Assembly: GCF_051304405.1 (NCBI RefSeq)
Contig: NZ_JBPPGG010000004.1
Span: 322,675-386,674, forward strand
From: Pedomonas sp051304405
GTDB lineage: Bacteria > Pseudomonadota > Alphaproteobacteria > Sphingomonadales > Sphingomonadaceae
DNA: 64,000 nucleotides
Direction of reading: 5' to 3'
Below, piece after piece: positions 8,743-16,680 of the stretch. The notes under the pieces are model-generated. The model was not told the DNA's origin and ran no database searches. It worked only from the letters and a program-made list of their open reading frames with translations. Position 1 is the stretch's first letter, and each line of letters begins with the position of its first letter. The position numbers were made by a program, and so were the translations under genes.

Positions 8743-9396
8743 CTACCAATCCTGCGGTTTGTTAATAGGTTGCCCATCCGGGCCTACGAGCGGGTTCGGA
8801 AACTGGGCTTTGGCCAAGTATCGGTCGATGTGGCGGACATACGTTGCAACGTTCCGCAGGCTTTCCGCAGGTTTGCTGACGGGCGACAGGAGCGTGATGG
8901 GTAACTTCGCCTCCTGCGCAACGATGCGTATTGGCTCCCGCAGGTCAGTGTCGTTGGTGATGACCGCAGCGTGCTGGAAGGCGCCCGCAAAGGCATCTCT
9001 AACCAGATGCGCCCCCAGGTTCACGTCTGAGCCCTTCTCCTCGATCTTCACCACGCGGGCGAAGCGGGGCATGGGATCTGGTTCCGTTAAACAGGAAGGC
9101 TGGAAGTCTATAGGTTGACAGAGATACATATACTTCTCTGTTACCTGAAAGCTTCCATAATGAATTTTCAGAGTGGGCGTCGTTGATAGGGCTTTTAAAT
9201 AGGAATTTTGATCTTTTGCTGCTTCCGGATCAATCTTTCCGGAAACGCGCGCTGTATAGTAATTTATCTGTAGTATATCTTGATTTCGCGGGAGGGCCGC
9301 TTGGCATAATGCCCGAATGTCAAGCCACTTGTGCTTCGTTTTCTTTAGGGCTCGATGGTAGAGATTGAATCCATCGACATAAATTATTGTTTTCAT
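8743..9396 (-). CDS. NYN domain (PIN-like) putative ribonuclease
   Basis: A 217-residue protein starting at the ATG at 9396 (KTIIYVDGFNLYHRAL). The VDGFN motif near the N terminus and the later acidic clusters GSDVNLGAHLVRDA and ITNDTDLREP are the metal-binding aspartates of NYN/PIN-like nucleases, which usually cut RNA. The coding sequence is clearly more AT-rich than its neighbours, especially 9100-9400, and uses codons rare around it. That suggests recent acquisition. It has no partner gene, so a housekeeping, toxin-like or defence role cannot be chosen from sequence. A long imperfect hairpin lies just upstream (9420-9453). Confidence 0.85.
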   Translation of the reverse strand: MKTIIYVDGFNLYHRALKKTKHKWLDIRALCQAALPRNQDILQINYYTARVSGKIDPEAAKDQNSYLKALSTTPTLKIHYGSFQVTEKYMYLCQPIDFQPSCLTEPDPMPRFARVVKIEEKGSDVNLGAHLVRDAFAGAFQHAAVITNDTDLREPIRIVAQEAKLPITLLSPVSKPAESLRNVATYVRHIDRYLAKAQFPNPLVGPDGQPINKPQDW

Positions 9397-9419
9397 ATTG
9401 GGCAAATGCCTTGAAATGC

Positions 9420-9453
9420 AAAAGGCCGCTGCGCCGGAACGCAACGACCTTTT
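9420..9453. other. Imperfect hairpin ahead of the NYN gene
   Basis: AAAAGGCCGCTGCG (9420-9433) pairs with CGCAACGACCTTTT (9440-9453) over 14 positions with two mismatches and a 6-nt loop. A and T tracts flank it on both sides, so it could act as a bidirectional terminator. For the NYN gene (minus strand, start 9396) it lies in the leader region. Confidence 0.45.
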
Positions 9454-9537
9454 GAGCCTGCGGCACGCCGCAGGTCGGTTACTGGCAATCTGACTCAGGC
9501 GGACTGTCGTGTCAACCCGAGGGTGATTGTCCACCCT

Positions 9538-10449
9538 TCACTGGTTCTTTTCCTTCACGCCCAGCGCATCGGCGAGGTTGGCCTTGGCGGAGCCGGGGCG
9601 CAGGGGCTTGGGCTGGCCGGGGCCGGGGGCCCAGCCTTGCAGCGAGATCAGCTCGACCGTCGCGGGAATGCGCCCGTTGTCCTGCCCGAAGCGCTCGGCG
9701 TAGAGCGCGGCGGCGCGCAGCAGCACGTCGCGGCGCAGGAAGGCGCGGGGGCGGCCCTCCAGCGCGTTGGTCTCGCCCATGGCGCGCAGCTCGGCCAGCA
9801 GCTTGAGCGGATCGGCGTAGGTGACGGTGAAGTGGTCGCTGTCCGCCACCGGCAGGGCGAAGCGCGCCCGCTGGAGGAGGGCGCCGGCGTCGCGCACCTC
9901 GATCATGGGCGCAACGCGGGGCGCGACGCGGCCGGTCACTTCCTCCTCGGCATCGAGGAGGGCGCGGCGCAGCTCGTAGAGCGTGCCGCCGCCGGGGAAG
10001 GCGGCGAGGAACAGCCCGTCGGGTGTCAGCGCCCGGTTGATCTGGATGAGCGCCCCCGGCAAGTCGTTGGTCCAGTGCAGCAGGCCGGCCGAGACGATGA
10101 GATCGAACGATTCGTCCCGGAAGGGCAGGAAGTCCGCATCGCAGGCGACCGCCTCCGGCCGGGCAAGGCCGCGCAGCCAGGCCTCCGCCGGGTCGGCGTA
10201 GACGATCACGGCGTCGGGGAAGCGGGCGGCCAGCGCCTGCCCCAGCCGCCCGTCGTGACTGCCGAGGTCGAGGATGCGGGTGAAGCGGCGGTTGATCAGC
10301 TGGAGCCGGTCCAGCAGATCCTCGACCATCAGGTTCTTGATGAAGTCAACGAACGTGCCCGGCCGCGCGGCGCGCTGGCGCTGGCGGCGGACCTGGCGGC
10401 GGTCGAACATCTCGATCGGGGCGGGAGCGGAAGTGGGGGGCTTGGTCAT
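9538..10449 (-). CDS. SAM-dependent methyltransferase, BioC/NDUFAF5-like
   Basis: A 303-residue protein. A class I methyltransferase fold is indicated by motif I (ILDLGSHDGRLG, about 59-70), the acidic residue at the end of strand 2 (VIVYADPAEAW), and the later ACDADFLPF and FDLIVSAGLLHWTNDLPGAL segments. These resemble BioC and the mitochondrial complex I factor NDUFAF5. Alphaproteobacteria commonly carry this protein divergent from comF, as here (57 bp between starts). The start at 10449 gives the usual MFDRRQVRRQRQRA leader. Whether it acts in biotin synthesis or as an arginine hydroxylase-like assembly factor is not decidable here. Confidence 0.85.
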   Translation of the reverse strand: MTKPPTSAPAPIEMFDRRQVRRQRQRAARPGTFVDFIKNLMVEDLLDRLQLINRRFTRILDLGSHDGRLGQALAARFPDAVIVYADPAEAWLRGLARPEAVACDADFLPFRDESFDLIVSAGLLHWTNDLPGALIQINRALTPDGLFLAAFPGGGTLYELRRALLDAEEEVTGRVAPRVAPMIEVRDAGALLQRARFALPVADSDHFTVTYADPLKLLAELRAMGETNALEGRPRAFLRRDVLLRAAALYAERFGQDNGRIPATVELISLQGWAPGPGQPKPLRPGSAKANLADALGVKEKNQ

Positions 10450-10506
10450 GTTCGACCATATGGCGCGCTGACGCGCCCGGGCCAAGGGGATAAAGTGCCT
10501 GCTGCC

Positions 10507-11313
10507 ATGCTCCGCCTCGCTGCCACCCCCGCCGCTGCGCCTGCCGCCGCCGCTTCTGCGCTGGCGCGGCTGCGTGCCGCCGCCCAACGGCTGGTGGATC
10601 TGGTGCTGCCGCCGCGCTGCCTCGGCTGCGGGCAGGTGGTGGCGGCGGAGGGCACCTTCTGCCCCGCCTGCTGGGGCAGCTTGCGCTTTCTGGGCGAGGG
10701 GGAGGGGTGCGATGTCTGCGGCGCGCCGGTGGCGGGTCTCGAGATCCGGTTTCCGGGGTGGAAATGCCCGGCGTGCCTTGCCAGCCCGCCGCCGTTTGCC
10801 CGGGCGCGGGCGGCGTTTCTCTACGACGGGGCGGCGCGGGAGGCGATTCTGGCGTTCAAGCATGCCGACCGGCCGGACCATGCCCGCGTGCTCGGGCGGC
10901 ACATGGCGCGGGCGGCCTCCGGCCTCCTCGCCGAGCCGGAGGCCGTGCTGGTGCCGGTGCCGCTGCACCGCTGGCGGCTGTGGCGGCGCGGCTACAACCA
11001 GGCGGCGCTGCTGGCGCGGGCCCTGGCGCGGGAGACCAGCCGTCCGTGGCTGCCGGACGCGTTGGTGCGGGTGCGCGCCGCCCCGCCCCAGCAGGGGCTG
11101 AGCCGGGCGCAGCGGCGGCGCAACCTGCGCGGCGCGTTCCGGGTGACGGCGGCGGGCAGGCGGCGCATCGCGGGCCGGGTGGTGGTGCTGGTCGATGACG
11201 TGATGACCACCGGCTCGACGGCGCGGCAGTGCAGCCGGGTGCTGCTGGCGGCCGGCGCGGCGGAGGTGCGGGTCGCGGCGCTGGCGCGGGTCGGCGCGGG
11301 GGCAGAGTTCTGA
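10507..11313 (+). CDS. comF: ComF family phosphoribosyltransferase-like protein
   Basis: A 268-residue ComF-type protein. The N-terminal part has four CxxC pairs (C38/C41, C52/C55, C68/C71, C87/C90), a double zinc-finger module. The C-terminal part has the type I PRTase loop VVVLVDDVMTTGSTA. ComF proteins are linked to DNA uptake in competent bacteria, and the biochemical activity is not established. It heads a plus-strand run with grxC, a nitrilase gene and DUF1178. The stop codon lies inside a 13-bp tandem repeat. Confidence 0.92.
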   Translation: MLRLAATPAAAPAAAASALARLRAAAQRLVDLVLPPRCLGCGQVVAAEGTFCPACWGSLRFLGEGEGCDVCGAPVAGLEIRFPGWKCPACLASPPPFARARAAFLYDGAAREAILAFKHADRPDHARVLGRHMARAASGLLAEPEAVLVPVPLHRWRLWRRGYNQAALLARALARETSRPWLPDALVRVRAAPPQQGLSRAQRRRNLRGAFRVTAAGRRRIAGRVVVLVDDVMTTGSTARQCSRVLLAAGAAEVRVAALARVGAGAEF

Positions 11314-11369
11314 GCCAGAGTTCCGGGCCAGAGTTCCGGGCCAGAGTTCTGGGCCAGAGTCCTGAGGCG
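11305..11369 (+). repeat. 13-bp tandem repeat, five units
   Basis: Five consecutive 13-bp units (GAGTTCCGGGCCA and variants) start at 11305, 11318, 11331, 11344 and 11357. The first covers the comF stop codon, so expansion or contraction would leave the ComF protein unchanged. Confidence 0.85.
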
Positions 11370-11492
11370 AGATGAGACCCAGCTTCCGGGGCGATGCCGC
11401 CCTGTCGCGCGGTCTTGCGGCACGGCGGGCCCCTCTCCATATTGGCCACGATGTCAGTAATGATGGCGTATTAGTTCCGAAAGGAGTGCCCT

Positions 11493-11750
11493 GTGGCGAC
11501 TGTCGAGATCTACACCGCGGACTACTGCCCCTATTGCCATAGGGCCAAGCATCTGCTGAGAGCCAAGAACGTGGCGTTCGAGGAGATCGACGTGACGGTG
11601 GACCCGGAGGGGCGCGCGGTCATGCGCGAGCGGGCGGGCGGCCGCACCACCGTGCCGCAGATCTTCATCAACGGCCAGCATGTGGGCGGCTGCGACGACC
11701 TCCACGCGCTGGATGACGCGGGCAAGCTTGATGCGCTGCTGGCAGGATAA
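11493..11750 (+). CDS. grxC: Glutaredoxin 3
   Basis: An 85-residue dithiol glutaredoxin with the active site CPYC near the N terminus (ADYCPYCHRAK), the cis-proline segment TTVPQIFING and the glutathione-binding GGCDDL. It reduces protein disulfides and glutathione mixed disulfides in the cytosol. Translation starts at a GTG (11493) behind a strong AAGGAG site. The nitrilase gene follows after 9 bp, so the two are co-transcribed. Confidence 0.96.
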   Translation: MATVEIYTADYCPYCHRAKHLLRAKNVAFEEIDVTVDPEGRAVMRERAGGRTTVPQIFINGQHVGGCDDLHALDDAGKLDALLAG

Positions 11751-11759
11751 GGGCGCGGC

Positions 11760-12632
11760 ATGACCAACACCACTTCGACGCCCGCGACCTCCTTGACGCT
11801 GGGCCTGCTTCAGATGACGTCCAGCATCCACCCCGAGGAGAACCTGGCGGCGCTGGAGGCCGGCGTGCGCGACTTGGCGGCGCGCGGCGCGCGGTTCGTG
11901 CTGACGCCGGAGATGACGGGCATCCTCGACGGCAACAGCGCGCGGCTGCGCGGCAATGCCCGGCCCGAGCATGCGGACGAGACGCTGGCGTTGGCCCGCA
12001 GGCTGGCGGCGGAGCTGGGGGTGTGGCTGCTGCTCGGCTCGCAGGCGGTGGTGACGGACGACGAAGACGCCGACGGCCGCCTCGCCAACCGCGCGTTCCT
12101 GATCGACGCCGCCGGGCAGGTGACGGCGCGCTACGACAAGATCCACCTGTTCGACGTGGATCTGCCCTCGGGCGAGCGCTACCGCGAATCCGCCAGCTAT
12201 CGGCCGGGCCGCAACGCGGTGGTGGCGGCGACGCCGTGGGGGCGTCTGGGCCTTGCCATCTGTTACGACGTGCGCTTCCCCCATCTGTTCCGAACGCTGG
12301 CCAAGGCCGGGGCGCAGATGATTGCGGTGCCGGCGGCCTTCACCCGCACCACGGGCGAGGCCCACTGGCACACCCTGCTGCGCGCCCGCGCCATCGAGAC
12401 CGGATGCTTCATTCTGGCCCCGGCCCAGACCGGCCTGCACAAGGACGGCCGCACCACCTTCGGCCATTCGCTGGTGGTGGCGCCGTGGGGTGAAATTCTG
12501 GCGGACGGCGGCGAGGAGGCCGGCGGCATCCTTGCCGAGATCGATCTGGCGCACGTGGAGGCGGCGCGGTCGCGCATTCCGGCTTTGGAGCACGATCGCG
12601 CGTTTGATTTGGTCGAGGTGGGCAACACATGA
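11760..12632 (+). CDS. Carbon-nitrogen hydrolase (Nit1-type deaminated-glutathione amidase)
   Basis: A 290-residue nitrilase-superfamily amidase. The catalytic triad is visible: Glu in LTPEMTG, Lys in ARYDKIHLFDVD and Cys in GLAICYDVRFPHLF. The KIHLFDVD and YDVRFPHLF segments are those of the Nit1/NIT branch that repairs deaminated glutathione, which fits its position right after a glutaredoxin gene. The final four bases overlap the start of the DUF1178 gene (ATGA). Confidence 0.9.
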   Translation: MTNTTSTPATSLTLGLLQMTSSIHPEENLAALEAGVRDLAARGARFVLTPEMTGILDGNSARLRGNARPEHADETLALARRLAAELGVWLLLGSQAVVTDDEDADGRLANRAFLIDAAGQVTARYDKIHLFDVDLPSGERYRESASYRPGRNAVVAATPWGRLGLAICYDVRFPHLFRTLAKAGAQMIAVPAAFTRTTGEAHWHTLLRARAIETGCFILAPAQTGLHKDGRTTFGHSLVVAPWGEILADGGEEAGGILAEIDLAHVEAARSRIPALEHDRAFDLVEVGNT

Positions 12633-13093
12633 TCGTCTACGATCTCAAGTGCGGCAACGGCCACGTGTTCGAGGCGTGGTTCGGTTCATCGTCGGACTTT
12701 GATCAGCAGAAGAAACGGGGCCTGCTGGAGTGCCCCCTGTGCGGCGACGGTTCCATCGAGAAGGCGGTCATGGCGCCGGCCGTGGCGACCAGGTCCAACC
12801 AGAAGCCGGAGGCGTCCGGCAGCCGTCCGGCGGGCGCGCCCGGCGCCCACTCCCCGGCGGAGGTCAAGGAAATGCTCGCCCGCCTGGCCGAGATGCAGCG
12901 CAAGATCGAGGACACCTTCGATTACGTGGGCGATGTGTTCGCCGAGGAGGCTCGGCGGATCCATTTTGGCGAAACCGAGGAACGGCCGATCTACGGAGAA
13001 GTTAATCTCGCGGAGGCCAAGGAACTGAAGGACGAGGGCATCGACATCATGCCCTTGCCGTTCCCGAGCAGGCGCCGACGCCTGAACACCTGA
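12629..13093 (+). CDS. DUF1178 family protein
   Basis: A 154-residue protein beginning MIVYDLKCGNGHVFEAWFGSS, with a second Cys pair in ECPLCGDGSIEK. This N-terminal zinc-ribbon-like pattern and length match DUF1178. A Pro/Ala-rich linker (about 52-72) and a helical acidic region with RRIHFGETEERPIYGE follow. Function is unknown. It is translationally coupled to the nitrilase gene by an ATGA overlap, an arrangement common in alphaproteobacteria. Confidence 0.9.
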   Translation: MIVYDLKCGNGHVFEAWFGSSSDFDQQKKRGLLECPLCGDGSIEKAVMAPAVATRSNQKPEASGSRPAGAPGAHSPAEVKEMLARLAEMQRKIEDTFDYVGDVFAEEARRIHFGETEERPIYGEVNLAEAKELKDEGIDIMPLPFPSRRRRLNT

Positions 13094-13173
13094 GGGATCG
13101 TCCTTCCGCCGGCCTTGTCGTGGGCGTTCAGTCCCAATGCGCTGCCGGGCGATCCCGAGGGATGCCCGGCCCT

Positions 13174-13215
13174 GATCACAGAGCGCTGATCACAGAGCGC
13201 GGATCACAGAGCCGG
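13174..13215 (+). repeat. 14-bp tandem repeat, three units
   Basis: Three direct 14-bp copies of GATCACAGAGCGCK-like sequence start at 13174, 13188 and 13202, ending 10 bp before the ATG of the next gene. The last copy contributes to the ribosome-binding region. Confidence 0.8.
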
Positions 13216-13225
13216 GAGCGTGAAG

Positions 13226-15070
13226 ATGACGGACGACCTGACGGAGTTCTCGCGTCGCAAGTTCCTCGGAGCGACGGCCGCGGCGGGAGCGGTCGGCCTG
13301 ATGCCGGCCTGGGTTCTGGCCCAGGCGGCGGCCCCGGACATCGTCGTGACCCTGAGGACCGAGGCGGGCCAGACCCTGACCGCCCGCGCCGCCGAGGGCA
13401 AGCCCTGGCCCGCGCCGTTCAACGGCCAGACCCGCTGGGAGCTGACCCGGCCGATTGGGCCGGAGAAGATCTGGATCAGCTTCGGGCGCGATGCGGACGG
13501 CCGGGTGGACGTGTGGTTCTATCTGGCGTTCAGCACCCAGAGCAACAGCGTGGTCGTGCCCCTGGCCACCACCATCGCGGTGGACGGCAAGCCGGTGAAC
13601 CTGTGGGGGCAGGGGCCGAACGTGACGGTGCGCGCGGTGCGCTCCACCCTGTGGCGCTGGCAGTCCCGGCCGCGCAAGTGGCAGTTCGAGCGGATTCCCG
13701 ATCTCGTCAACCGCAACGTCCTCCTGCGCCATTCCTCCAGCGGCCTGTCCCAGGCCCGCAACCAGACCCAGGCCTATCTGGCGGCCCTCGGCCCCGGCGT
13801 GCCCTTCACCTCCGTCACCGGGCAGGTGGGCGGCACCATGGTCGGCGACTTCATGCGCGGCGCCTCCTCCGGCGGCGAGCGGGAGACCATCGGGCTCATC
13901 CACGAGAAGCACGCCCGCGTGATCGAGGAAGTGCTGGCGGGGAACATGGCCTATGCCCAGCGCAGCGAGGCGTCCCTCCAGCTGATTCAGGAGCTGATCG
14001 GCCAGTACCCCGGCTATTTCTTCTTCCATGTGGACTCGGGCAAGGTGCTCGACCCCAGCGATTCGGGGCAGATGGGCAAGGTCTGCTGGCACCGCAACGC
14101 CCAGGCGGCCGTGCCTGCCCGCTACATTCCCCAGGCGGGAACGAACAACTACAAGTACGGTGAGGGCACGGCCTCGTGGGACATCGCCCACCCGCACAAT
14201 CACCATTTCCTGCCCTATCTGCTGACCGATGATCCCTACTACCTGCTGATGGCGCAGATGAACGCGACGGCCGCCATCGGCTACGGCACGGCGCGGTTCC
14301 GCATGCCGGGCTATCAGGGCGTGGTGATCGAGGAGGAGCGCGGCCTGTGGTGGGGCCTGCGCCAGCTGTTCTGGGCGGAGGTGCTGACGCCCGCCAGCGG
14401 CGTGCCCCAGCCGTTCCTGCCGCGGTCCTACTTCACCAAGGCCATCGACCAGACCTTCACCTATGTGCAGTCCAGCTACGACAGCAACTCCTACCAGGAC
14501 CTGATCCAGCGCTTCTGGGGCAACGCCCAGGTGGTCTCCACCGAGACCAAATACTGGGGCTACTCGCCGTTCATGAACGACTACGGCCACGAGGTGCTGT
14601 TGTGGATGTATCTGGCGGGGCGCCCCATCCCGCAGGCGCTGATGCTGTGGAAGTTCCAGAACCTGTTCAACCGCATCCTGCTGTGGGGGGACTACGTCAC
14701 CTCCTATATCGGCATCGTGCCGGGCATCAACGCGATCGTCGCGCCCAAGACCGGAACGGCGCTGCCCTACAACAGCCTGGACACCTACCACCAGTGGGTG
14801 ACGGCGCAGCGCAAGGCCGCCGGGCTGTCGGAGCTGAGCCGCACCAACCCCAGGATCAACTTCAGCGGCTCGCTGCACCGGGACTGGCACATCGTCCATG
14901 GCCTCCTCAACCTGCTGAAGCCCGCGCGCGCCAAGGGTCTGCCCGTGCGCTTCGACCCCGCCGAGCGGCTGGCCGCGCTGATGGCCACCACCATCGACAC
15001 CCGCACCGGCAAGCCGGTGGTCTTTCCGGTGGGCGCGACCTTCTTCGCCAAGCAGGGGTTCCGCTACTGA
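13226..15070 (+). CDS. Large Tat-exported protein of unknown function
   Basis: A 614-residue protein with a clear twin-arginine signal (SRRKFLGATAAAGAVGL, cleavage near VLAQA), so it is exported folded to the periplasm. The ATG at 13226 is preferred over a GTG six bases earlier because GGGAG then sits at a proper distance. The middle region has WDIAHPHNHHFLPYLLTDDP, rich in His/Asp and aromatic residues, followed by helical, Trp/Tyr-rich sequence that could form an alpha/alpha toroid as in some polysaccharide lyases or glycosidases (inference from pattern only). I do not recognise the family. It stands alone, with 14-bp and 16-bp tandem repeats on either side. Confidence 0.8.
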   Translation: MTDDLTEFSRRKFLGATAAAGAVGLMPAWVLAQAAAPDIVVTLRTEAGQTLTARAAEGKPWPAPFNGQTRWELTRPIGPEKIWISFGRDADGRVDVWFYLAFSTQSNSVVVPLATTIAVDGKPVNLWGQGPNVTVRAVRSTLWRWQSRPRKWQFERIPDLVNRNVLLRHSSSGLSQARNQTQAYLAALGPGVPFTSVTGQVGGTMVGDFMRGASSGGERETIGLIHEKHARVIEEVLAGNMAYAQRSEASLQLIQELIGQYPGYFFFHVDSGKVLDPSDSGQMGKVCWHRNAQAAVPARYIPQAGTNNYKYGEGTASWDIAHPHNHHFLPYLLTDDPYYLLMAQMNATAAIGYGTARFRMPGYQGVVIEEERGLWWGLRQLFWAEVLTPASGVPQPFLPRSYFTKAIDQTFTYVQSSYDSNSYQDLIQRFWGNAQVVSTETKYWGYSPFMNDYGHEVLLWMYLAGRPIPQALMLWKFQNLFNRILLWGDYVTSYIGIVPGINAIVAPKTGTALPYNSLDTYHQWVTAQRKAAGLSELSRTNPRINFSGSLHRDWHIVHGLLNLLKPARAKGLPVRFDPAERLAALMATTIDTRTGKPVVFPVGATFFAKQGFRY

Positions 15071-15100
15071 CAGGGAAAGGCGCGCGGGGCGACCGGGCGG

Positions 15101-15164
15101 GCGCGCCATGCTCCCAGCGCGCCAAGCTCCCTGCGCGCCATGCTCCTTTCGCGCCATCCTCCTT
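15101..15164 (+). repeat. 16-bp tandem repeat, four units
   Basis: Four adjacent 16-bp units (GCGCGCCATGCTCCCA and close variants) start at 15101, 15117, 15133 and 15149, between the Tat-exported gene and tRNA-Arg. Confidence 0.8.
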
Positions 15165-15219
15165 GCGCATGGTGCCATTTCGTGCAAAATCCCCGGCCAC
15201 TGCAAAGGCATTGCCGCAT

Positions 15220-15296
15220 GGCCCCGTAGCTCAGCCGGATAGAGCGACGGTTTCCTAAACCGCAGGTCGCAGGTTCGAGTCCTGCCGGGGTCACCA
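15220..15296 (+). tRNA. tRNA-Arg (anticodon CCT)
   Basis: A complete 77-nt cloverleaf with encoded CCA. The acceptor stem is GGCCCCG / CGGGGTC, the D-stem GCTC/GAGC, and the anticodon stem ACGGT/ACCGC with loop TTCCTAA (anticodon CCT, reads AGG). The T-arm is GCAGG-TTCGAGT-CCTGC and the discriminator is A. No integrase lies beside it. Confidence 0.95.
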
Positions 15297-15404
15297 CTGC
15301 CGCCACAGGCACGACAGCTTTCCGCCTTCCCCCCTTGCCATCCTTTGTCCCAGGTCCAGCATGTCTCCCGAAGGCCGTATGGGGACAGGACAAGAGGAGG
15401 ATGC

Positions 15405-16673
15405 ATGCCCAGGAACCCGGATCACCGCCAGGCGGCATTCCTTCTGTTTCTGGCGCTGGCCGTCGTGTCGGCGGGCAACAACGCGCTTGCCTCCGTGCTG
15501 CCGGCAATCGGGCGGGAGATCGGCATCGGCGACGTGCTCATCGCCATGGTCTTCTCGCTGTCCGCCGTGCTGTGGTCCGTCTCCTCGCCGTTCTGGGCGC
15601 GCCAGTCGGACCGCTACGGCCGCAAGAACCTGGTGCTGCTCGGGATGCTCGGGTTCATGGTGTCGGGAACGGCCTTCGGGCTCGTGGTGCTGGCGGGCCT
15701 CCAGAGCTGGCTGACGCCGCTGGCCACCATCATCGGCTTCGTCCTCACCCGGGGGTTGTTCGGCCTCATGGGCTCGGCCTCGACGCCGGCCGCGCAGGCC
15801 TACATCGCCGCCAACACCTCGCGGGAGGAGCGCACCGGCGCGCTGGCGACGCTCAGCTCCGCCTTCGGCCTTGGCACCATCATCGGCCCGGCGGCGGCGC
15901 CGTTCTTCATCCTGCCGTTCGTGGGGCTGGCGGGCCCGATCTTCGTCTTCGTGGCGGCGGCGGGCGTGACCCTGGTCATCGTCCATCGCCTGCTGCCGGC
16001 GGACCCGCCGCTGGAGCCGGCGCGGCCGGCCGAGGCGGCCCTGCCCCGGCCGCGCAGCGCCATTCTCGACGCCCGGGTGCGGCCCTACATGATCTACGGG
16101 TTTGTCACCGGCAGCGTGCAGGCGGCGGTGGCCCAGTCCCTCGGCTTTTTCGTCATCGACCTGTCCGGCCAGCCTCCGGCGGAGGCGCAGCAGTACATCG
16201 GCGTTGCCATGATGGCGGGCGCGGCGGCCATGCTGCTGGCCCAGTGGGGGCTGATCCGCATGTTGCGGATGCGCCCGCCCGCGCTGATGCGCCGGGGCGC
16301 GGCGCTGGCGACCGCCGGATGCCTGATCCTCGCCGCCTCGAACAGCTTCGCGACGCTGGTGACGGGATTTGCGCTCGCCTGCCTCGGGTTCGGCTTCACC
16401 CGGCCCGGCTTCACCGCCGCCGCGTCGCTGGCCGTGCCGCTGGAGGAGCAGGGGCGCATCGCCGGGGCCGTCGCGGCGATCAACGGTGCCTGTTTCATTT
16501 TCGGCCCGGCCATTGGCGTCAGCCTCTACCAGCTGGGGCAGCCGGTGCCCTACCTGCTGGGCGCGCTGCTGATGGCCCTGATGGGCGCCTATGCCCTGTC
16601 GCGGCGGATGCGCGGCGCCACCTTCGATATCCTCCCGCCGAAACCGGACGCCGGGGACAGCCCGCGCCCCTGA
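15405..16673 (+). CDS. MFS transporter
   Basis: A 422-residue membrane protein of the major facilitator superfamily with about 12 hydrophobic segments. The loop 2-3 signature appears as ARQSDRYGRKNLVLLG, typical of drug/metabolite:H+ antiporters of the DHA1 type. The start at 15405 has an AGAGGAGG site 4-5 bp upstream; longer versions add a charged leader lacking support. The substrate is unknown. It begins about 110 bp after tRNA-Arg and converges on the universal stress gene. Confidence 0.88.
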   Translation: MPRNPDHRQAAFLLFLALAVVSAGNNALASVLPAIGREIGIGDVLIAMVFSLSAVLWSVSSPFWARQSDRYGRKNLVLLGMLGFMVSGTAFGLVVLAGLQSWLTPLATIIGFVLTRGLFGLMGSASTPAAQAYIAANTSREERTGALATLSSAFGLGTIIGPAAAPFFILPFVGLAGPIFVFVAAAGVTLVIVHRLLPADPPLEPARPAEAALPRPRSAILDARVRPYMIYGFVTGSVQAAVAQSLGFFVIDLSGQPPAEAQQYIGVAMMAGAAAMLLAQWGLIRMLRMRPPALMRRGAALATAGCLILAASNSFATLVTGFALACLGFGFTRPGFTAAASLAVPLEEQGRIAGAVAAINGACFIFGPAIGVSLYQLGQPVPYLLGALLMALMGAYALSRRMRGATFDILPPKPDAGDSPRP

Positions 16674-16680
16674 ACGCGGC

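Noticed and set aside
15220..15404. tRNA-Arg(CCT) as the attachment site of an integrated element
   Set aside because: No integrase, no change in base composition and no repeated tRNA 3' end next to it; the following MFS gene is ordinary.
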